Positions 1-12,127 of a DNA stretch of 64,000 nt are shown piece after piece; within the stretch, counting starts at the first letter, position 1; every line of letters starts with the position of its first letter. The notes below the pieces were generated by a model. It saw nothing but the letters and a program-made list of their open reading frames with translations. It did no database searches and had not been told where the DNA came from. Source of the stretch: Artemia franciscana (taxonomy: Eukaryota; Arthropoda; Branchiopoda; Anostraca; Artemiidae); assembly GCF_032884065.1 (NCBI RefSeq), contig NC_088867.1, positions 50,341,317-50,405,316 on the forward strand, read 5' to 3'. Position numbers and translations under genes: made by a program.

Positions 1-1182
1 TTTTGGCTCTCCGCAGAGGAATAATTAAAACGAAAATTGCATTTTTTATTTTTTTTGCTAAATGGCTTTCTCATAATTTTGATCGAATGATTTTGAGAAA
101 AAAAGAGCGGGGGAGGAAGCCTAGTTGCCCTCCGATTTTTTGGTTAATTAAAAAGGCAACTAGAACTTTTAATTTTTTACGAATCTTTTTATTAGTAACA
201 GATTTACGTAACTTATAAATTAGCTTACGTAAAGAACTTTTGTATTCTCATATTTTTATTACATATATGAGGGGGTTCGCCCCCTCGTCAGTACCTCGCT
301 CTTTACACTAAAGCTTAAATTTTATCCCAATTCATTAAGAATGACCCCTGAATCACAAAAGCCGTAGAATAAATAGTTGAAATTACTAAAAATACTGAGC
401 CCCTCATATGGGTAATAATTTCTGTTTGTTTTAAGTTTTAATGCTGTTCCTTACTTCCAGCTGAAAGAACTTTTTCATATTTATTTTTTCATTGTTTTTT
501 TTTTAAATAATGCTAGTAAATCCTGCGCTCCCTTCATGGAGATTTTCTTCCCCCATGACAATTTATCGATGGAAAGTTCTCCCAGCATATCCCCCTATTC
601 TCAACCCCTCCCCCCAAACAAAAAAATCCTCCTGAAAACGCCTGTACACTTCCCAATAACCATTACTATATGTAAGCACTGGTCAAAGTTTGTAACTTTT
701 TGCCTCTCCCACGGGGACTGTGGGGGAGTAAGTCGTCCCCAAAGACATAGTTATAAGGTTGTTCGACTACGTTGAATAAAATGGCTATCTCAGAATTTTG
801 ATCCGTTGACTTTGGTAAAATAATTAGCGTGGGAGGGGGCCTAGGTGCCCTCCAATTTATTTGGTCACTTAAAAAGGGCACTAGAACTTTTCATTTCCGT
901 TAAAATGAGCCCTCTTGCAACATTCTAGGACAACTGGGTCGATACGATCACCCCTGGGGAAAAAAAACAAATAACGCATCCGTGATCTGCTTTCTGGCAA
1001 AAAATACAAAATTCCACATTTTTGTAGATAGGAGCTTGAAACTTCTACAGTAGGGTTCTCTGATACGTTGAATCTGATGGTGTGATTTTCGCTAAGATTC
1101 TATGACTTCTAGGGGGCGTTTCCCCCTATTTTCTAAAATAACGCAAATTTTCTCAGGCTCGTAACTTTTGATGAGTAAGACT
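1..1182 (+). repeat. Family A interspersed repeat, copy 1 (truncated both ends)
   Basis: The segment aligns by eye with the interior of the full copies at 29885-31557 and 42762-44499. The shared order is the purine-rich block ending in 'ggaggcctagttgccctcc', the 'gaggggg...cctcg' hairpin near 270-300, the C-rich block near 590-620, the 'gtgggggagtaagtcgtcccc' block near 720, and the 'ctcaggctcgtaacttttgatg' block near 1150. The left part runs off the window. The terminal hairpin around 'cagttcgt' is missing because similarity stops near 1182. No protein is encoded, and short open frames here are by-products of the repeat. It is probably a non-autonomous mobile element. Confidence 0.8.
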
Positions 1183-2430
1183 ATGAGTAGGACCCACCGC
1201 CGAGAGAACAGACACTATCCTCCTTTAGAGCCTCCACACGGGAGCATCTTCAAGTCTTATTCCTGTCCTGCTGAAGAACTGATATACACTATAGGAGCAT
1301 TTCATTCTTTGACGAAAAGGGAGACGTTTCCACCCAGTAGCCTTGAGGGGGGGGGGAAGTGGAAACCACAAGCGATGCAACATAGGATGTATTTTGGCAC
1401 TCAGAGAAGACGGAAGAGCAATCTCAGCGTAGATATCAGACACAAGAGAGCTTATACTTCATTCTCTGAAAGGAAAATTTATACAGGCTTCTCGCAAGAG
1501 TAAAGAGCCATTTTGATAATAAAATGCTTAGTCCACTACACAGTATAAGATTATAAAGTATGGAAGATTTGGTTCAGAGACGAAAGTTTGGTAATATCGT
1601 ATTTTCTACCTCTCCCCAAAAAATATTTGCTGATAGACAAAATGAAATTGTTAATCTTATGCTGTTTTGTCTTCTTCAATGTGATTGATATTTTGATGAA
1701 TTGATTCGACGACTGATTTAAATGCTAATTCGTTCAAAGTAATTTTTTTTTCCTTTTCTCTATATCCTTGTTTTGTATTTCATTTGCTACACTCCTCCAG
1801 TATGTTTTTGTGTGCATAGTCACAAATATATTATTATTATTATTATTAATTATTTGATTTCACAAAAAGGTAAGTTTCTCAATGCTAGACCACTTGGCTT
1901 ATGCCAAGAAATTATCACGCACTTAGGTCTGTTTCTGTCTGACTTAAAAATTTGTTCTTCTCTTTTTTAGTTCTTTCTCTTTATTTAGCTCTTTTTAAAA
2001 CTAAATTTTTTTGTACTGCAAGATTGGTTCAGATTTAAACCAACATCAGTTCCAACTATTATAAAGGAACGCAAGACAGACTAACTTGAACTAAGATGTA
2101 CAATAGGAATATTTAATTAAGCAACTTCGAATGCATAGTGAAAAAAATTAGAAGAAAATTTGATAAAAACTGGCATTTATTGAAAATGCCGATAAAAAAA
2201 AAGATCTCAGCCGATGGAAAACTCGATACCGTTGCAAGATTCAACGGTAACGTTGCAACGTCGCAGGAATCAAAACTCAATATCGTTGTAGGACTAAGCC
2301 TATTCAAAGACAAAAACTGGCACAGCAAGAGGTCACTTAATTTCAAGTTTAGCAACACCAACAGTAAGGCTTAACACTATTATCCACTTATTCTAATATA
2401 CTAAACTACCTTTGTATATAACATGGAATG
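1183..2430. other. Unassigned AT-rich DNA
   Basis: From 1183 to 1503 both strands happen to be open for 70-110 codons, but neither product is recognisable and no splice context stands out, so I do not call a gene. From 1500 to 2430 the DNA is AT-rich and includes a short (ATT)n run near 1832-1850. I see no supported gene. Confidence 0.5.
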
Positions 2431-3350
2431 CCTGCAGAAGACGGAAGACACTATATTACAGCAAACAATACAACACCACCTATTTCAAAGACTAAATAAA
2501 ATCATTTGTGAAGGTGAAAATAAATCTAAGAAAGAAACAGACATTTCGAAACGCTATTAGAAATACGTATATTCAGCTCACTAGGAATTTTCCAATCACA
2601 TTTTAGTATTTTTTTCAATAGCTTCAAAATGATGTAACTAGACCTGCATTATACATAATTACCAACGCTGGCACTAATAGGTAAAAAAACTGTTTATGGG
2701 TTACAGTTTTTGGTGCATGTTAATACAAAACAGAGGAAAACCAAACATCAAGGGAGGGCTTAAGCTATTTCGGATATTAAACTAAAACCATTTGTGGTGA
2801 TGAAAATGAGTCAGTCCATCAATTCATAGCTTGACGGCCCTACCACAAAATACCACAAAACTAAAAGATATAAGAAATACACAGACATTTCTAAGCGTTA
2901 TTAGAAATAAAATATCTAGGTTCACTAAAAGAATTTGCCAGTCACTTATTAATTTTTTTTTTAACATTATGTCGTATATTGGATATATGACAGTGGTACC
3001 GTCGAGTACCCCCCAGATAGAACCATCTGGTTTCATCTAGCCAAAACGCAGGAAACCAGTATGAAGAAAGAGCCAAAAAATGGAGAAGCATAAATACAAA
3101 TTTGCCATAAAAACGGTTTAAATAGATATATTGCAAAGATCAATTTCAGTTCTAAATGCCTATGAATGTAATATGAATTACTTGAAGAAGACTGGAAATT
3201 GAAACCTATTATAGCAAACAATACAACGCCACCTATTTCCATCATTAAATTAAGATGATTTTGGAATGAAATTAATCAGTACAGAGCTTAGTGACAGAAG
3301 CTAAAAATTCTAGAAGATAAAGAAATACAACGATACTTCAAAAATAAGTT
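2430..3350. repeat. Three diverged copies of a local repeat
   Basis: Related text appears at about 2430-2640, 2740-2960 and 3180-3350. Shared strings include 'gcaaacaatacaac' followed by 'ccacctatttc', 'aaccatttgtggtgatgaaaa' and variants, 'acagacattt' followed by 'cg' or 'taagcg', and 'ttattagaaata'. The copies are imperfect and of unequal length, which suggests old tandem duplication. No coding content is recognised. Confidence 0.5.
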
Positions 3351-3941
3351 TTTTGTCAATATTTCCAACAACAAGTAAAACCAAATGGTAAGATATTTAG
3401 ATGACTGATGATAGAGAGGAATTTGGGAGGATTAATATCCAGCCACTGTGTAAGTGGTACTGGTCTAGGTTAGGCTAGGCTAGGTCTAGGCTAGGGATAA
3501 CGATAATTAAATCTAAAACGACCAAACGATAGAACGAACAAAATTTGATCAGTAAACGTCCATTCAAAAAGTACAGCATTGCTCTTGAATTTGTTTCTTC
3601 TTACATTTTCCAAAACTTGTTTTTGACTTGCGAGAATATGAAGATAACAATCTTGTTTTACGACATTTTTTGAATTCCAACCCAAACATTGATTCAAAAT
3701 AATATAAAGACACTGTTCCGTACAATTGCAAAATAAACTTTAATTCTATGGCTATAAGCGATTTTACCCAAAAAATATATATATTTTTTGACACATCTTA
3801 CCCAAATGACTATTTTTGTGTAATTCTTGTGCAAATAACCTTCCTTCCTAATCCTCAACTTTACCTACAGGTAATAAAAAATTCCAGAACATTTAATTCG
3901 CAAAAAGCTAACAATTCATTTTTTTCTGGTCTCATAGCTTC

Positions 3942-3944
<3 letters not shown>
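3351..3944. other. Unassigned DNA with a short TTAGG/CTAGG-like run
   Basis: Around 3463-3496 there is a run of 'taggttaggctaggctagg' type units, similar to the arthropod telomeric pentamer TTAGG but short and degenerate. The remainder, to the poly(A) tract, is AT-rich with nothing recognisable. Confidence 0.4.

Positions 3945-4001
<57 letters not shown>
3945..4001. repeat. Poly(A) tract, 57 nt
   Basis: This is an uninterrupted run of A. No retrotransposon body or target duplication is recognisable beside it, so it may be a simple homopolymer microsatellite. Its exact length may not be reliable, because homopolymers are prone to sequencing error. Confidence 0.9.
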
Positions 4002-4005
<4 letters not shown>

Positions 4006-4524
4006 CGGAGCTCATGCAAAGGAAAAATTTACAGGAAGAGGTAATACCCAACAGTCAGTTTTCAGGCCTGAATATCCTAAATCCTCCAAGCAGGATTAGC
4101 GTCTTTCGAGACAATCTTAAGGGCCCCCTCTAACTCCCTGCTTTCCTGACAGTGTATAGTATTGGTATTGTTAGTGACCTTCTCCTGTCCACACACTCAT
4201 AACGTAAAGCGCACTTTTATAAGACACAACTCTCTTGACCAGAATTATAATCCTCCTTAGATTTTTGTAAGGGTTCCAACAAGGATATAAGAGTCATCTT
4301 CCTAAGATTGGCTTTTTGAACAATTCTCCAGAAAGATCTGGCTATATTTAAAATCGTTCTGAAGCATCAGGACCTATTACTTTCTCATTAGTAAACATAA
4401 TGACTCTCCCCCCACTTCTTACAAAATTTTGGCTCAGTTTACGCTTGATAAAAAACATTAAGAAAAAAGTCACCATGGTAATACGATAAAAGTAAAAACA
4501 CAGCTGAAGTTCAGGGGCACATAC
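4002..4524 (-). other. Intron of the ACOT9-like gene, 5' part
   Basis: This lies downstream, in the sense of the minus-strand gene, of the donor at 4523-4524. The next ACOT9 exon should begin with residues equivalent to the segment linking the two hot-dog domains. I could not find it here or anywhere to the left edge, so it probably lies outside the window. Confidence 0.5.
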
Positions 4525-4750
4525 CTTCTCCACGCAAATAACATTCTTTTTCCTTCTCTGTCTCGATTATTAGAGGGTTAATAATAGCAGAGCCTTTATT
4601 AAGCGGGTCACGTGCAACCAAGACGAAAGTTCCATTAGTGACAGTATGCCATTCTCCAGATTCTAGTTGCTGATCAACCTCGAGGCTGGCTTCAAGTGAT
4701 GACGTCCCAACCCAAGTTACATGTCCACGGAGACGAATATCAAAATCTGG
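4525..4750 (-). CDS. ACOT9: ACOT9-like acyl-CoA thioesterase, exon (end of first hot-dog domain)
   Basis: On the minus strand a 226-nt exon follows a 'tttcag' acceptor at 4751-4756 and ends at a 'gtatgt' donor at 4519-4524. It encodes 75 codons plus one base. Motifs include 'DIRLRGHVTWVGTSSLE', 'NGTFVLVARD' and 'INPLI', which match the first hot-dog fold of the ACOT9/BFIT family. These mitochondrial enzymes hydrolyse acyl-CoA to free fatty acid and CoA. The reading frame runs on in phase 0 from the exon at 9267-9379, and the phase-1 end predicts another exon to the left. Family assignment is from recalled family motifs. The spacing, phases and splice signals are seen directly. Confidence 0.88.
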
Positions 4751-4836
4751 CTGAAAATGTGATAATTTTAAAATAAGGTGTAGGTTTACAACAATATTAA
4801 ACGGCTACCATTTTCAAAATCCAACGGAAACGTCTC

Positions 4837-5315
4837 TATTCTAATATTTTGTAATTAATGAGTAATGAACTTATGTATGACTTTAAATAAGTTTTTTTAA
4901 TACACAACATAACGGAAATATTCTTAATGTAGTAGGCCAGTACTAGCCTTGCGTTTAATAAAGTTATTGCAATTAATATTTTAATTACGACAATTAATTG
5001 CAATAACTACATTTGAACTGCTTCGGATTTTGCTGCTTCGGAAGGCTATTTGGAGATTTGTCATCTACTACTTTCAAAAGGTGCCACTGTAGATGCAAAG
5101 GCAATGTGGAGATATGTCGACTACTAGTTTCAAAAGGTGCCACTGTAGATGCCTTAGCTTCTAATATTTGTTATTCTCGGTCTATTCTAATCTTTTGTAA
5201 CTGATGAGTAATGAACTTATGTATGACTTTAAATAAGTTTTTTTTAATACAAAACATAACGGAAATATTCTTATTTCTAGCCTTGCGTTTAATAAAGTTA
5301 TTGCAATTAATTTTT
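4837..5315. repeat. Direct repeats (~140 bp) flanking an ankyrin fragment
   Basis: The block at about 4837-4980 recurs at about 5181-5315, an offset of roughly 344 bp, with only a few differences. Shared text includes 'gagtaatgaacttatgtatg', 'acataacggaaatattctta' and 'gccttgcgtttaataaagtt'. Between the two blocks lies the ankyrin-like coding fragment. It looks like a local tandem duplication. Short terminal direct repeats of a mobile unit are an alternative, but no polymerase is nearby. Confidence 0.7.
5017..5170 (+). pseudogene. Ankyrin-repeat coding fragment, frameshifted
   Basis: Two ankyrin-type helices are readable on the plus strand. In the first frame (from 5017) the text reads 'ASEGYLEICHLLLSKGATVDA'-like, with a stop at 5125-5127. 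In another frame (from 5100) it reads 'GNVEICRLLVSKGATVDA'. This is the LLL-K-GA-V-A signature of the ankyrin repeat. The start of the second repeat is missing, so an internal deletion of about ten codons with a frameshift is the simplest explanation. The fragment lies antisense inside an ACOT9 intron. The source gene is unknown. It could be a duplicated exon or a piece captured by a transposon. Confidence 0.7.
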
Positions 5316-5394
5316 TATTTTTGGCGTTCAATGGGCAATTATAATTATTGATTTGCGATCAAAAGTATTATTGAAACCTACTGCAATTATTTAT

Positions 5395-5520
5395 CTTGAC
5401 ATATCTATCAGCTCAGTTAGCAATATTGCTAGCAATATCAGTTCAGCTAGCAATATTCAGCTAGCTGATATATCTATCAGCTAGCAATATTGTTGGCTAG
5501 CTTCAAATGTTCTATGATTT
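5395..5520. repeat. Short 'gctagcaatatt' repeats
   Basis: The motifs 'gctagcaatatt' and 'tatctatcagct' recur several times in about 120 bp, some in inverted order. This is a low-complexity cluster with hairpin potential. No function is evident. Confidence 0.55.
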
Positions 5521-5705
5521 TTTATTTATTACAATAATGCAATGACTTACACTAAGTTATTGCAATTAATTGCAATAAGCTCTGTTGAACGCGGGGCCGG
5601 TTGTGTTCCAGGACAAATCTTTAATTTATGATTTCACAGCCACTTATTTATGCGCTTTTTGATTAGGATGCTGTAATCCACTTTTCTATTCACAGATTTT
5701 CAACA

Positions 5706-5772
5706 AAATGCACACGTTTTGATTTTATTCGGGGGGTGGGCTACTTAGCTCCTCTACTACTAGTAAAGAGGG
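5706..5772 (+). repeat. Inverted-repeat arm (partner at 8212-8280)
   Basis: Text such as 'ttcggggggtgggc', 'acttagctcctcta' and 'agtaaagag' is matched in reverse complement at 8212-8280. Either this is a pair of inverted copies of one repeat or the ends of a 2.57-kb non-autonomous element. I see no clean target-site duplication and no coding content for a transposase in between. Confidence 0.5.
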
Positions 5773-6387
5773 ATATAAAAATACTAACGTATTTACATAC
5801 ACCAGCATTCTAGATGTAATTTTGAATGAATGGTACGAATTTTTTCCTGTTTAAGATTCCTTTTGACATCGTTAATCATAGCAGAAACTCTTATAATCTG
5901 CATAACTTTGGTTTTTGCCCAATGCTTCTAGAAAGAATTCCAATTTTTCACTTTTGGATGTTCCTGGACTACTGACTACATTGTTTGAAAATTTCAGCTT
6001 GATCAGAGAAAAAGTAATATATTCTCCAAAGAGTAGACCTGAAAATTTTCAAATCCAAAATTTTTTTTTCTCTGATTAGGTTGAAATTTCAATGGAATGT
6101 AGCCTGTAAATAAGGGTATATTGAACACGTGCATAAAAATAGACGTTCCTCCGCTTTTTCTCTGATGGGTAAGATCTCCATGTTCAATAGTGGTGAACGC
6201 TAGCCCAATCACGATATTATTGACAGTCTTACTCACTGTCTTTGACTGCGTCTGAAATATTCCTATTTCCTCTAAGAGACACGCAATTTCTTTCCTGTGT
6301 TTTATATGTATGTTCATTCACAATGACAGCATAGGATCTACGAATTCTTCCAGCTTTTCTAAAAGTGTTTTCTTAAGCGGCGTTCAC

Positions 6388-6916
6388 ATGATTGTATAGC
6401 TAGAATCCCATGTTTCTGGTCAGAAATCAATGTCTAGAAATCTACCATTCACAAGTAAAATTTGGTGCTTGGCTAGACAAGTTAAAGCTAAGCATCCAGT
6501 TTTAGACTCTAGAACTCAAAGTCTGGGATTTTTGACGGCAGCCATCAGAATGTGTCAATTTCCACTATTTTCATCATCTATGTTTACATTTTTAAGTTGA
6601 AATTTAATTGTTTTCTCATTGTTTTTTTTTATTTTAGGCAAATATGCAACACCAGACATAATAGAGAAGCACACTAAGGCAATAGTCTGGCTTGTCTCAT
6701 CTATTATCTTGTGATAATCAAAACAGGGATTACAATTTTAAAAGTTTTACCCACGAAAGCTCTTTTGATTGGCTACAAATGACAACTGTAATCCATTTGA
6801 AACTAAATTTGTAGTTTCAGCTAAGTACTGAAATCTTCTTGGGAACGGTAGTTTCTTAGACATTGATTTCTGGCCAGATACGTGTCTAGACATGAGATTC
6901 TACCTAGATACGCATG
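6388..6916. mobile_element. Candidate MITE with imperfect inverted ends
   Basis: The left arm (about 6388-6452) contains 'gtcagaaatcaatgtctaga' and 'agctagaatcccatg'. The right arm (about 6845-6916) contains their inverted counterparts 'agacattgatttctggcc' and 'catgagattctacc'. The interior of about 390 bp has no coding content. Arm similarity is good but interrupted. I could not identify target-site duplications with confidence, so the exact ends are uncertain. It lies within an ACOT9 intron. Confidence 0.5.
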
Positions 6917-7159
6917 TTTGCAACTTTTCAAATCCCAGCAGCCCGTTTTCTTACTTTCTATTACTTTTAAGAAGATCGGTTAATACCGTAACATTTGATG
7001 CATTACCTTGTTCATTATTAATTTTGTTGGACAGATACCACTATAAGCAGATACCAATTCATATGCTCGAATCTAACTATGGATTTGTAAAACAATGTGG
7101 CATAGTCCGTTTTTTGGCAAAGCACAGCACTCAGTACCACTCCCCGCCCTTATTTCCTT

Positions 7160-7555
7160 AGCTGATCCACTCCTTTTCCTCGAAGTCAGGAATTGACAGG
7201 AGTCAAATTTTGCTTAACTGATTTCCTTATCTGATCCGCTCCTTTTCCTCAAAGTCAGGTATTGACAGGAGTCAGATTTTGCTTAACTAATCCACTCCTT
7301 TTCCTCGAAGTCAGGCACTGACAGGAATCGGATTTTGCTTAACTGATTTCCTTAACTGATCCACTCCTTTTCCTCGAAGTCAGGTATTGACAGGAGTGGA
7401 ATTTTGCTTAACTGATTTCCTTAACTGATCCACTCCTTTCCCTCGAAGTCAGGTATTGACAGGAGTCAGATTTTGCTTAACTGATTTTCTTAACTGATCC
7501 ACTCCTTTTCCTCGAAGTCAGGTATTGACAATAGTCGAATTTTGTTTTAACAGCC
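7160..7555. repeat. 69-bp tandem satellite, about six units
   Basis: The unit contains 'gatccactccttttcctcg', 'aagtcaggtattgacaggag' and 'attttgcttaactgatttcc'. Successive 'gatcc' anchors sit at 7164, 7233, 7289, 7358, 7427 and 7496, giving a period of 69 bp except for one unit shortened to 56 bp by loss of about 13 bp. Units are highly similar, so the array is probably young. It lies in an ACOT9 intron. No coding role is suggested. Confidence 0.9.
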
Positions 7556-9266
7556 GAAGTTCATGTTCGCCGATGGAAAAGAAAAACAAAATCTTCATAT
7601 GGGGAATAATTAGTCCACTTTTGCTCAGCACAAAGATGAAATTTCGTTTATCAGTTGTCACAGTATTCTTTGAAACAAATAAAAGTTATGTTTTAAAATA
7701 CGTAATACTGGTACAATTCTAAATAGCTATTCAAAGGAATCTTATTTTTTAGATTTAAAAAAAGTTACCATCTCCTGTTAAAGGTTACCTCTAGTGTTTA
7801 TTCGTCACATATGGTGCATTCCTTAAATATTGATTGTTATTTAGCCAAACGCAGCGTATTCAGAACTCTTTCTATTAGTAGAGGGATCCTTTTCAGAGGT
7901 AGCTGAATCAACATAGGTAAATGTACTCTAGACAGTCACAGTAGATTTACAAAATATGTTTGAATGATGTAAAAAAGAAATCATTGTAAAAAAGGTGTGA
8001 AAAGCTTTTTCACACTTTTTTGGTGCAAGTTAAATATTTTCGACTATTAAAACTTGGGACAAATGGGAAATAAATGATATAAAAAAACGGAGCTCATGTA
8101 TTTGAACTTCAACATAAAATAGGTCTTTATTAACCTGAATTTGGGCCAATTCGGAAGAAAATGTTGTTTTTATTTAAACTGAGCAAAAGTTTTTGTTATA
8201 CTATTGGACTAGTGTCACTCTTTACTCGTAATAGAGGAGCTAAGTTGCCCACCCCCCGAAAAAGTCAAATGTGCATGTCTTAAATCATATAATGACTAAA
8301 AAAAACAATTTTTTTTCTCATAGTGGAGCCTCCAAAATAAATAGACCAATCCTAAAATAGAATCCTGCTCTTCCCTATGTATCAGCACATTAGTTTATCT
8401 ATAGAAAAGTATTTCCAGGATGTAAAGAGGTAAGACGTGAGTTTCTACATCCAACTTTCTCATTTTCAGAAAAGGGAAAATGCAAGGGAAAACAGTTGCT
8501 CAAACAGAAATTTTTCCTCTTAAACAGGTGTTTTCAGTACTTCTGAAAAACAAAGGAAAATTAGATGATGTCTTCTGTTTTTACCTGCTTCTTTTTTCAC
8601 ACAAAAAAAAAATTCAAAATTCCATGCCAAATATGCATAAAAGCTGCATCCCACTTAGAGATGATCTAATAATCACTTACTAACGTTTACTGAAGAATTT
8701 GAAATTATGTTAACGTGTATGACATACCTTAACTCTATGTTGATTCGCAGTATACTTATTAGCAAAATTATTTAGTTACTTCAATTAGGCTTCGGAGGCA
8801 ATTCTTTTGTTTTTAATTGACATCACCCAATTTTTGATCAAGTGAAAGCCTTATAAATCCTATATGCTTTTCAACAATCACTACCCCAAAACCTAATATT
8901 CGGGGGGGGGGGTATTTCAATGGAAGGGGTGACCATTTTCATCATACTTATTAATCGAACTGACTTACCCTCAACTCTACACCAAGGCAAGAACTCATCA
9001 AGTTTTCATCTACCCCCAATACCGGCTTTACGTTGTACCACAAACAGCATTTGCGCTACCTATTTACTAGGAAATAAACAAGAATATGCCATATTTTAAA
9101 GGATGTTTAATTTTAGAAAATACTTTTAAAACACTGAAAAGTAGAAAGCAATAAATGGTAAATAATATATAATAATATATATATATATAACAAAATTAAG
9201 TTATAATAATAAAATCATTAATAATAAATTTAATAACGAAAAGTAAAAAAAAAAAACAGTACGTAC
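7556..9266. other. ACOT9 intron, unassigned apart from one inverted-repeat arm
   Basis: The stretch is AT-rich, with the inverted-repeat arm at 8212-8280, a G10 run near 8901-8910 and an AT-rich tract near 9165-9240. A splice-donor-like 'gtaagt' on the minus strand near 8970 is preceded by a short open stretch. The flanking ACOT9 exons join in frame without it, so I do not call an exon. Confidence 0.5.
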
Positions 9267-9379
9267 CTTAAGATCTTTTCCAAAATTTATCTGATCTACT
9301 AATGCGGTGACGATACTGTATGGACTTGGGTCTTCAGGTCGCTGTTTTGGGTTTTTAACATGTTTGTAGCAAAGCCAAA
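9267..9379 (-). CDS. ACOT9: ACOT9-like acyl-CoA thioesterase, exon (first hot-dog domain)
   Basis: This 113-nt minus-strand exon lies between a 'tttgcgtag' acceptor at 9380-9388 and a 'gtacgt' donor at 9261-9266. It starts by completing a codon split after the exon at 12974-13094 and ends in phase 0. It encodes 'WLCYKHVKNPKQ' followed by 'SPYSIVTALVDQINF', the hot-dog helix region and following strand typical of ACOT9 relatives. Joining it to the exon at 4525-4750 gives continuous family-like protein with no gap. The acceptor choice was decided by frame: a later AG at the 'aaaacag' would lose conserved residues and break the phase. Confidence 0.87.
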
Positions 9380-9880
9380 CTACGCAAAAGAATCAAGACT
9401 AATTTTAGAAAATGTAACTGACTTTGATAAAATTGTAGGGCAGAAAATATCAACGGTAAATGGCACACTAGAAACTTATTATAGACTCATACTATCACAA
9501 ACTCAACACAACGTTAAGTCACTTCAAACCAACAGACTGGGAGAATTCCTCCTCGACCAACTCGCGCTGAAAGCTCTACTTTCTATCGTTCCCTGAAGAT
9601 TTGGGGCATTTTTCATTATTCTAACTCATCCCTCCTTAATCCAGGGCATTTAGCGGTTTTTTATTTTTAATTAAACGTTTTTTTCATCAAAGGCTTTTTT
9701 ACTGCTTGTAATGGCTATCTATGCTTTGTATAAAATATACATTGGATTGAATAAACTGAGCTGAACAAATTTAACTGAATTTAAAAAAAAATGGTTGTTA
9801 CTTTTATGTCAATTCAAAAAACTTTTTCCATAAAGTAAGATTTTAAAAGGAACATAAAAATCTTCATTAAAACAAAATTG
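9380..9880. other. ACOT9 intron, unassigned
   Basis: The DNA is AT-rich and no repeat or exon is recognised. A plus-strand open frame at 9360-9596 overlaps the ACOT9 exon on the opposite strand and is treated as a shadow. Confidence 0.4.
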
Positions 9881-9884
9881 AGCA

Positions 9885-10180
9885 AAATAAAGTCCAATAA
9901 TCTGCCAAGCCTAAAAATACAATAGATTCCCATCAATAAATAAATGAAACTCAAAACGAGCAGGAATTCACATGAGTAAAGATTATAGCCCTTATGCCTT
10001 TTCAAGACAAGAACATAATTTGTGGTTTACTAAAAAAAAGAAAAAAAAAGAAAAATGTTTGTTTTCAGTAACTACAATAGTCAAACTCAAAACGAGCAGA
10101 AATTCACGTGAGTAGAGATTATCTCTACTTATGCCTATACCCTTATGCCTCTCCAAGACCAGAACATAATTTGCGGTTTA

Positions 10181-10256
<76 letters not shown>

Positions 10257-10450
10257 TGGATTGATATTTATCCCTTGAAGTCTGAATAATTTTTGATGTA
10301 TTAAAGATAAAAATGTGAAAACACGAAATATATTTTGTTTCCAGTAAAATCCAAATTAAGTTCTGATCTTGAGAAGGCATGGGAATTGTCAGCCCTACTC
10401 GTGTAAATTTCTGCTCGTTTTCGGTTTCATTTATTTATTAATGGTGATTT
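9885..10450. repeat. Family D repeat, inverted copies around a poly(A) tract
   Basis: Two direct copies (about 9890-10040 and 10080-10190) carry 'aactcaaaacgagcag', 'aattcac', 'tgagta' and 'aagac(c)agaacataattt'. An inverted copy at about 10330-10450 carries 'ttctgatcttgagaaggcat' and 'atttctgctcgtttt'. The same family occurs as an inverted pair at 26990-27470. This is a foldback-type arrangement with no coding content. Confidence 0.65.
10183..10254. repeat. Poly(A) tract, 72 nt
   Basis: An uninterrupted A run sits between the direct and inverted copies of family D, directly after 'gcggtttact'. The neighbouring copy at 10029-10054 has the same join to an A-rich, G-interrupted run. The homopolymer therefore probably grew from the A-rich tail of the repeat. 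Confidence 0.9.
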
Positions 10451-10499
10451 GAATGCTATAATTGTTATATATTATACTAAATGTTATACTATTTTGAAC

Positions 10500-10915
10500 A
10501 CAATGGCTATCTCAAACTTTCAATAGAATTTCCTATTTCCAATCGAATGAGCCCCTTCCAAAGTTTATATGACCACCCCTTCCATTAAAATGTTATAGTT
10601 TCAGAATGGGAAACTAGTGTAACTTACAACCCTTGCCCTGAGGGCTGCGGGGCAGGAGGTTGTTATCCCCAAAGACATAATTACTCGACGTTTAAATTCT
10701 GCTGAACAAAATGGCTACCTCAAAATTCTGATTGAATGTGTTTGGGAAAATGAAAGGCGTGTGGGGGGCTGGTTGCCCTCCAATCACTTAGAATTTTCAC
10801 AATCACTTGGAACTCCAAGGGCATTAGATCTTTCAATTTCGAACCGAATTAGCTCTGTTCGAAGTTTCTACGACGAAGCCTTCTATACGAAGCGCCTTAG
10901 TCAGAGCCCCCCCCC
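10500..10915 (+). repeat. Degenerate family A-related fragment
   Basis: Blocks such as 'aaaatggctacctcaaaatt', 'tccccaaagacataatta' and 'ggttgccctccaatcactta' match the middle of family A, in the plus orientation, but with much divergence and rearranged spacing. It is an old relic with no terminal hairpin. Confidence 0.6.
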
Positions 10916-12125
10916 AAAAAAAAAAATAACAACAAACATTGTGCCCACATCGCTCTTTACTAAGGCAGCACCTGCCTATGATAATAATGCATAAACTTGT
11001 TCAAGAAGAAAATGTTCTAAGAGTTTCCTATGATTTTTGTTTCTTTCCTACGTCGACTGATATTTTTAAAATGCTCTCAGCTGTTCAGAAAAATCATGAG
11101 AAAATTTCTCATGAGTTCAGAAAAAAATGAGAGTTACCTACTCAAAAAATTGAAATGTCCAGGAAATTTGTTCAAAATCAGATAACTATAATTGCGAAAG
11201 TGTAGTCACAACATACAGATGCATTATACTACTGTATTAAAACTGTTCTACAGATTAAAAGTTTTGAAAATGAGGGAACTTTCAACATTTTAATCAAAGC
11301 TATAAAAAAAATCAAAGAAAATCATAAAAAAAAACGATGAACTACGCTTAAAACACTCACAGCTGAAAAGGGGCATCTCAGGGGTTACTACCATGCGGTT
11401 TAAAATTATTCAGCCACTCAAGGACTGAACTGAATATAATTTCATGTAACATCACAAGTCTTCTCAATATCAAATAGTTCTGCTAAAGTTTCAAACACTT
11501 CGTAAAGTGGCTAAAGTTCCGTAAAAAAACAAAAAAAAAACAAAAAAAAAAAAAAAACACGATGAAATAGAAATCGCATAAGTAGAACAAAAATAGCTAC
11601 AGTGCAGGTTAGACTTTGAATTTATTATACATACGTTCAAGTATCTTCTACTACAGACAGATTTATAAATTGTAGATTTAGCTTTAGCTTTGGGGTCTTT
11701 TAGAGGCTTGCCTTTAATAACTATTTTTTGTGTGTGTGTGTGTATTTTTTCCCTCTTAAGTAAGAAACCGAACGTTTTTTCGGGACAAGTTCCTTTTTTA
11801 CGGTCATTTTTAAATCGAGAAGGGAAGTTTAATCCAGAGGTCTATTACATTTTTCTAGTTCCACTTCCTTTCAATTTCACAATCTGATTTCCGCCCTCTC
11901 CCTTCTTTTTAGAAGAGCCTATGAATCATGATAAACAATTCCATAGATATTCTATCGAAAATCAACACAAAAATCCTCTTTCACGTCTCTGGGGGTGATT
12001 GCATCCCTAGTTGCATTCCCTGGTGAAAAAAGTGCAGCTGCCCGATACAATATTCATTATATTTTCTAGAAATTAAATTCTTTAATAAAATTTATCACCC
12101 AAGTAACACAAGTATATCAATAGGT
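10916..12125. other. ACOT9 intron, unassigned
   Basis: The DNA is AT-rich. A short (GT)n run lies at about 11729-11744 and A-rich runs near 11526-11560. No exon or named repeat is supported. Confidence 0.5.
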
Positions 12126-12127
12126 AA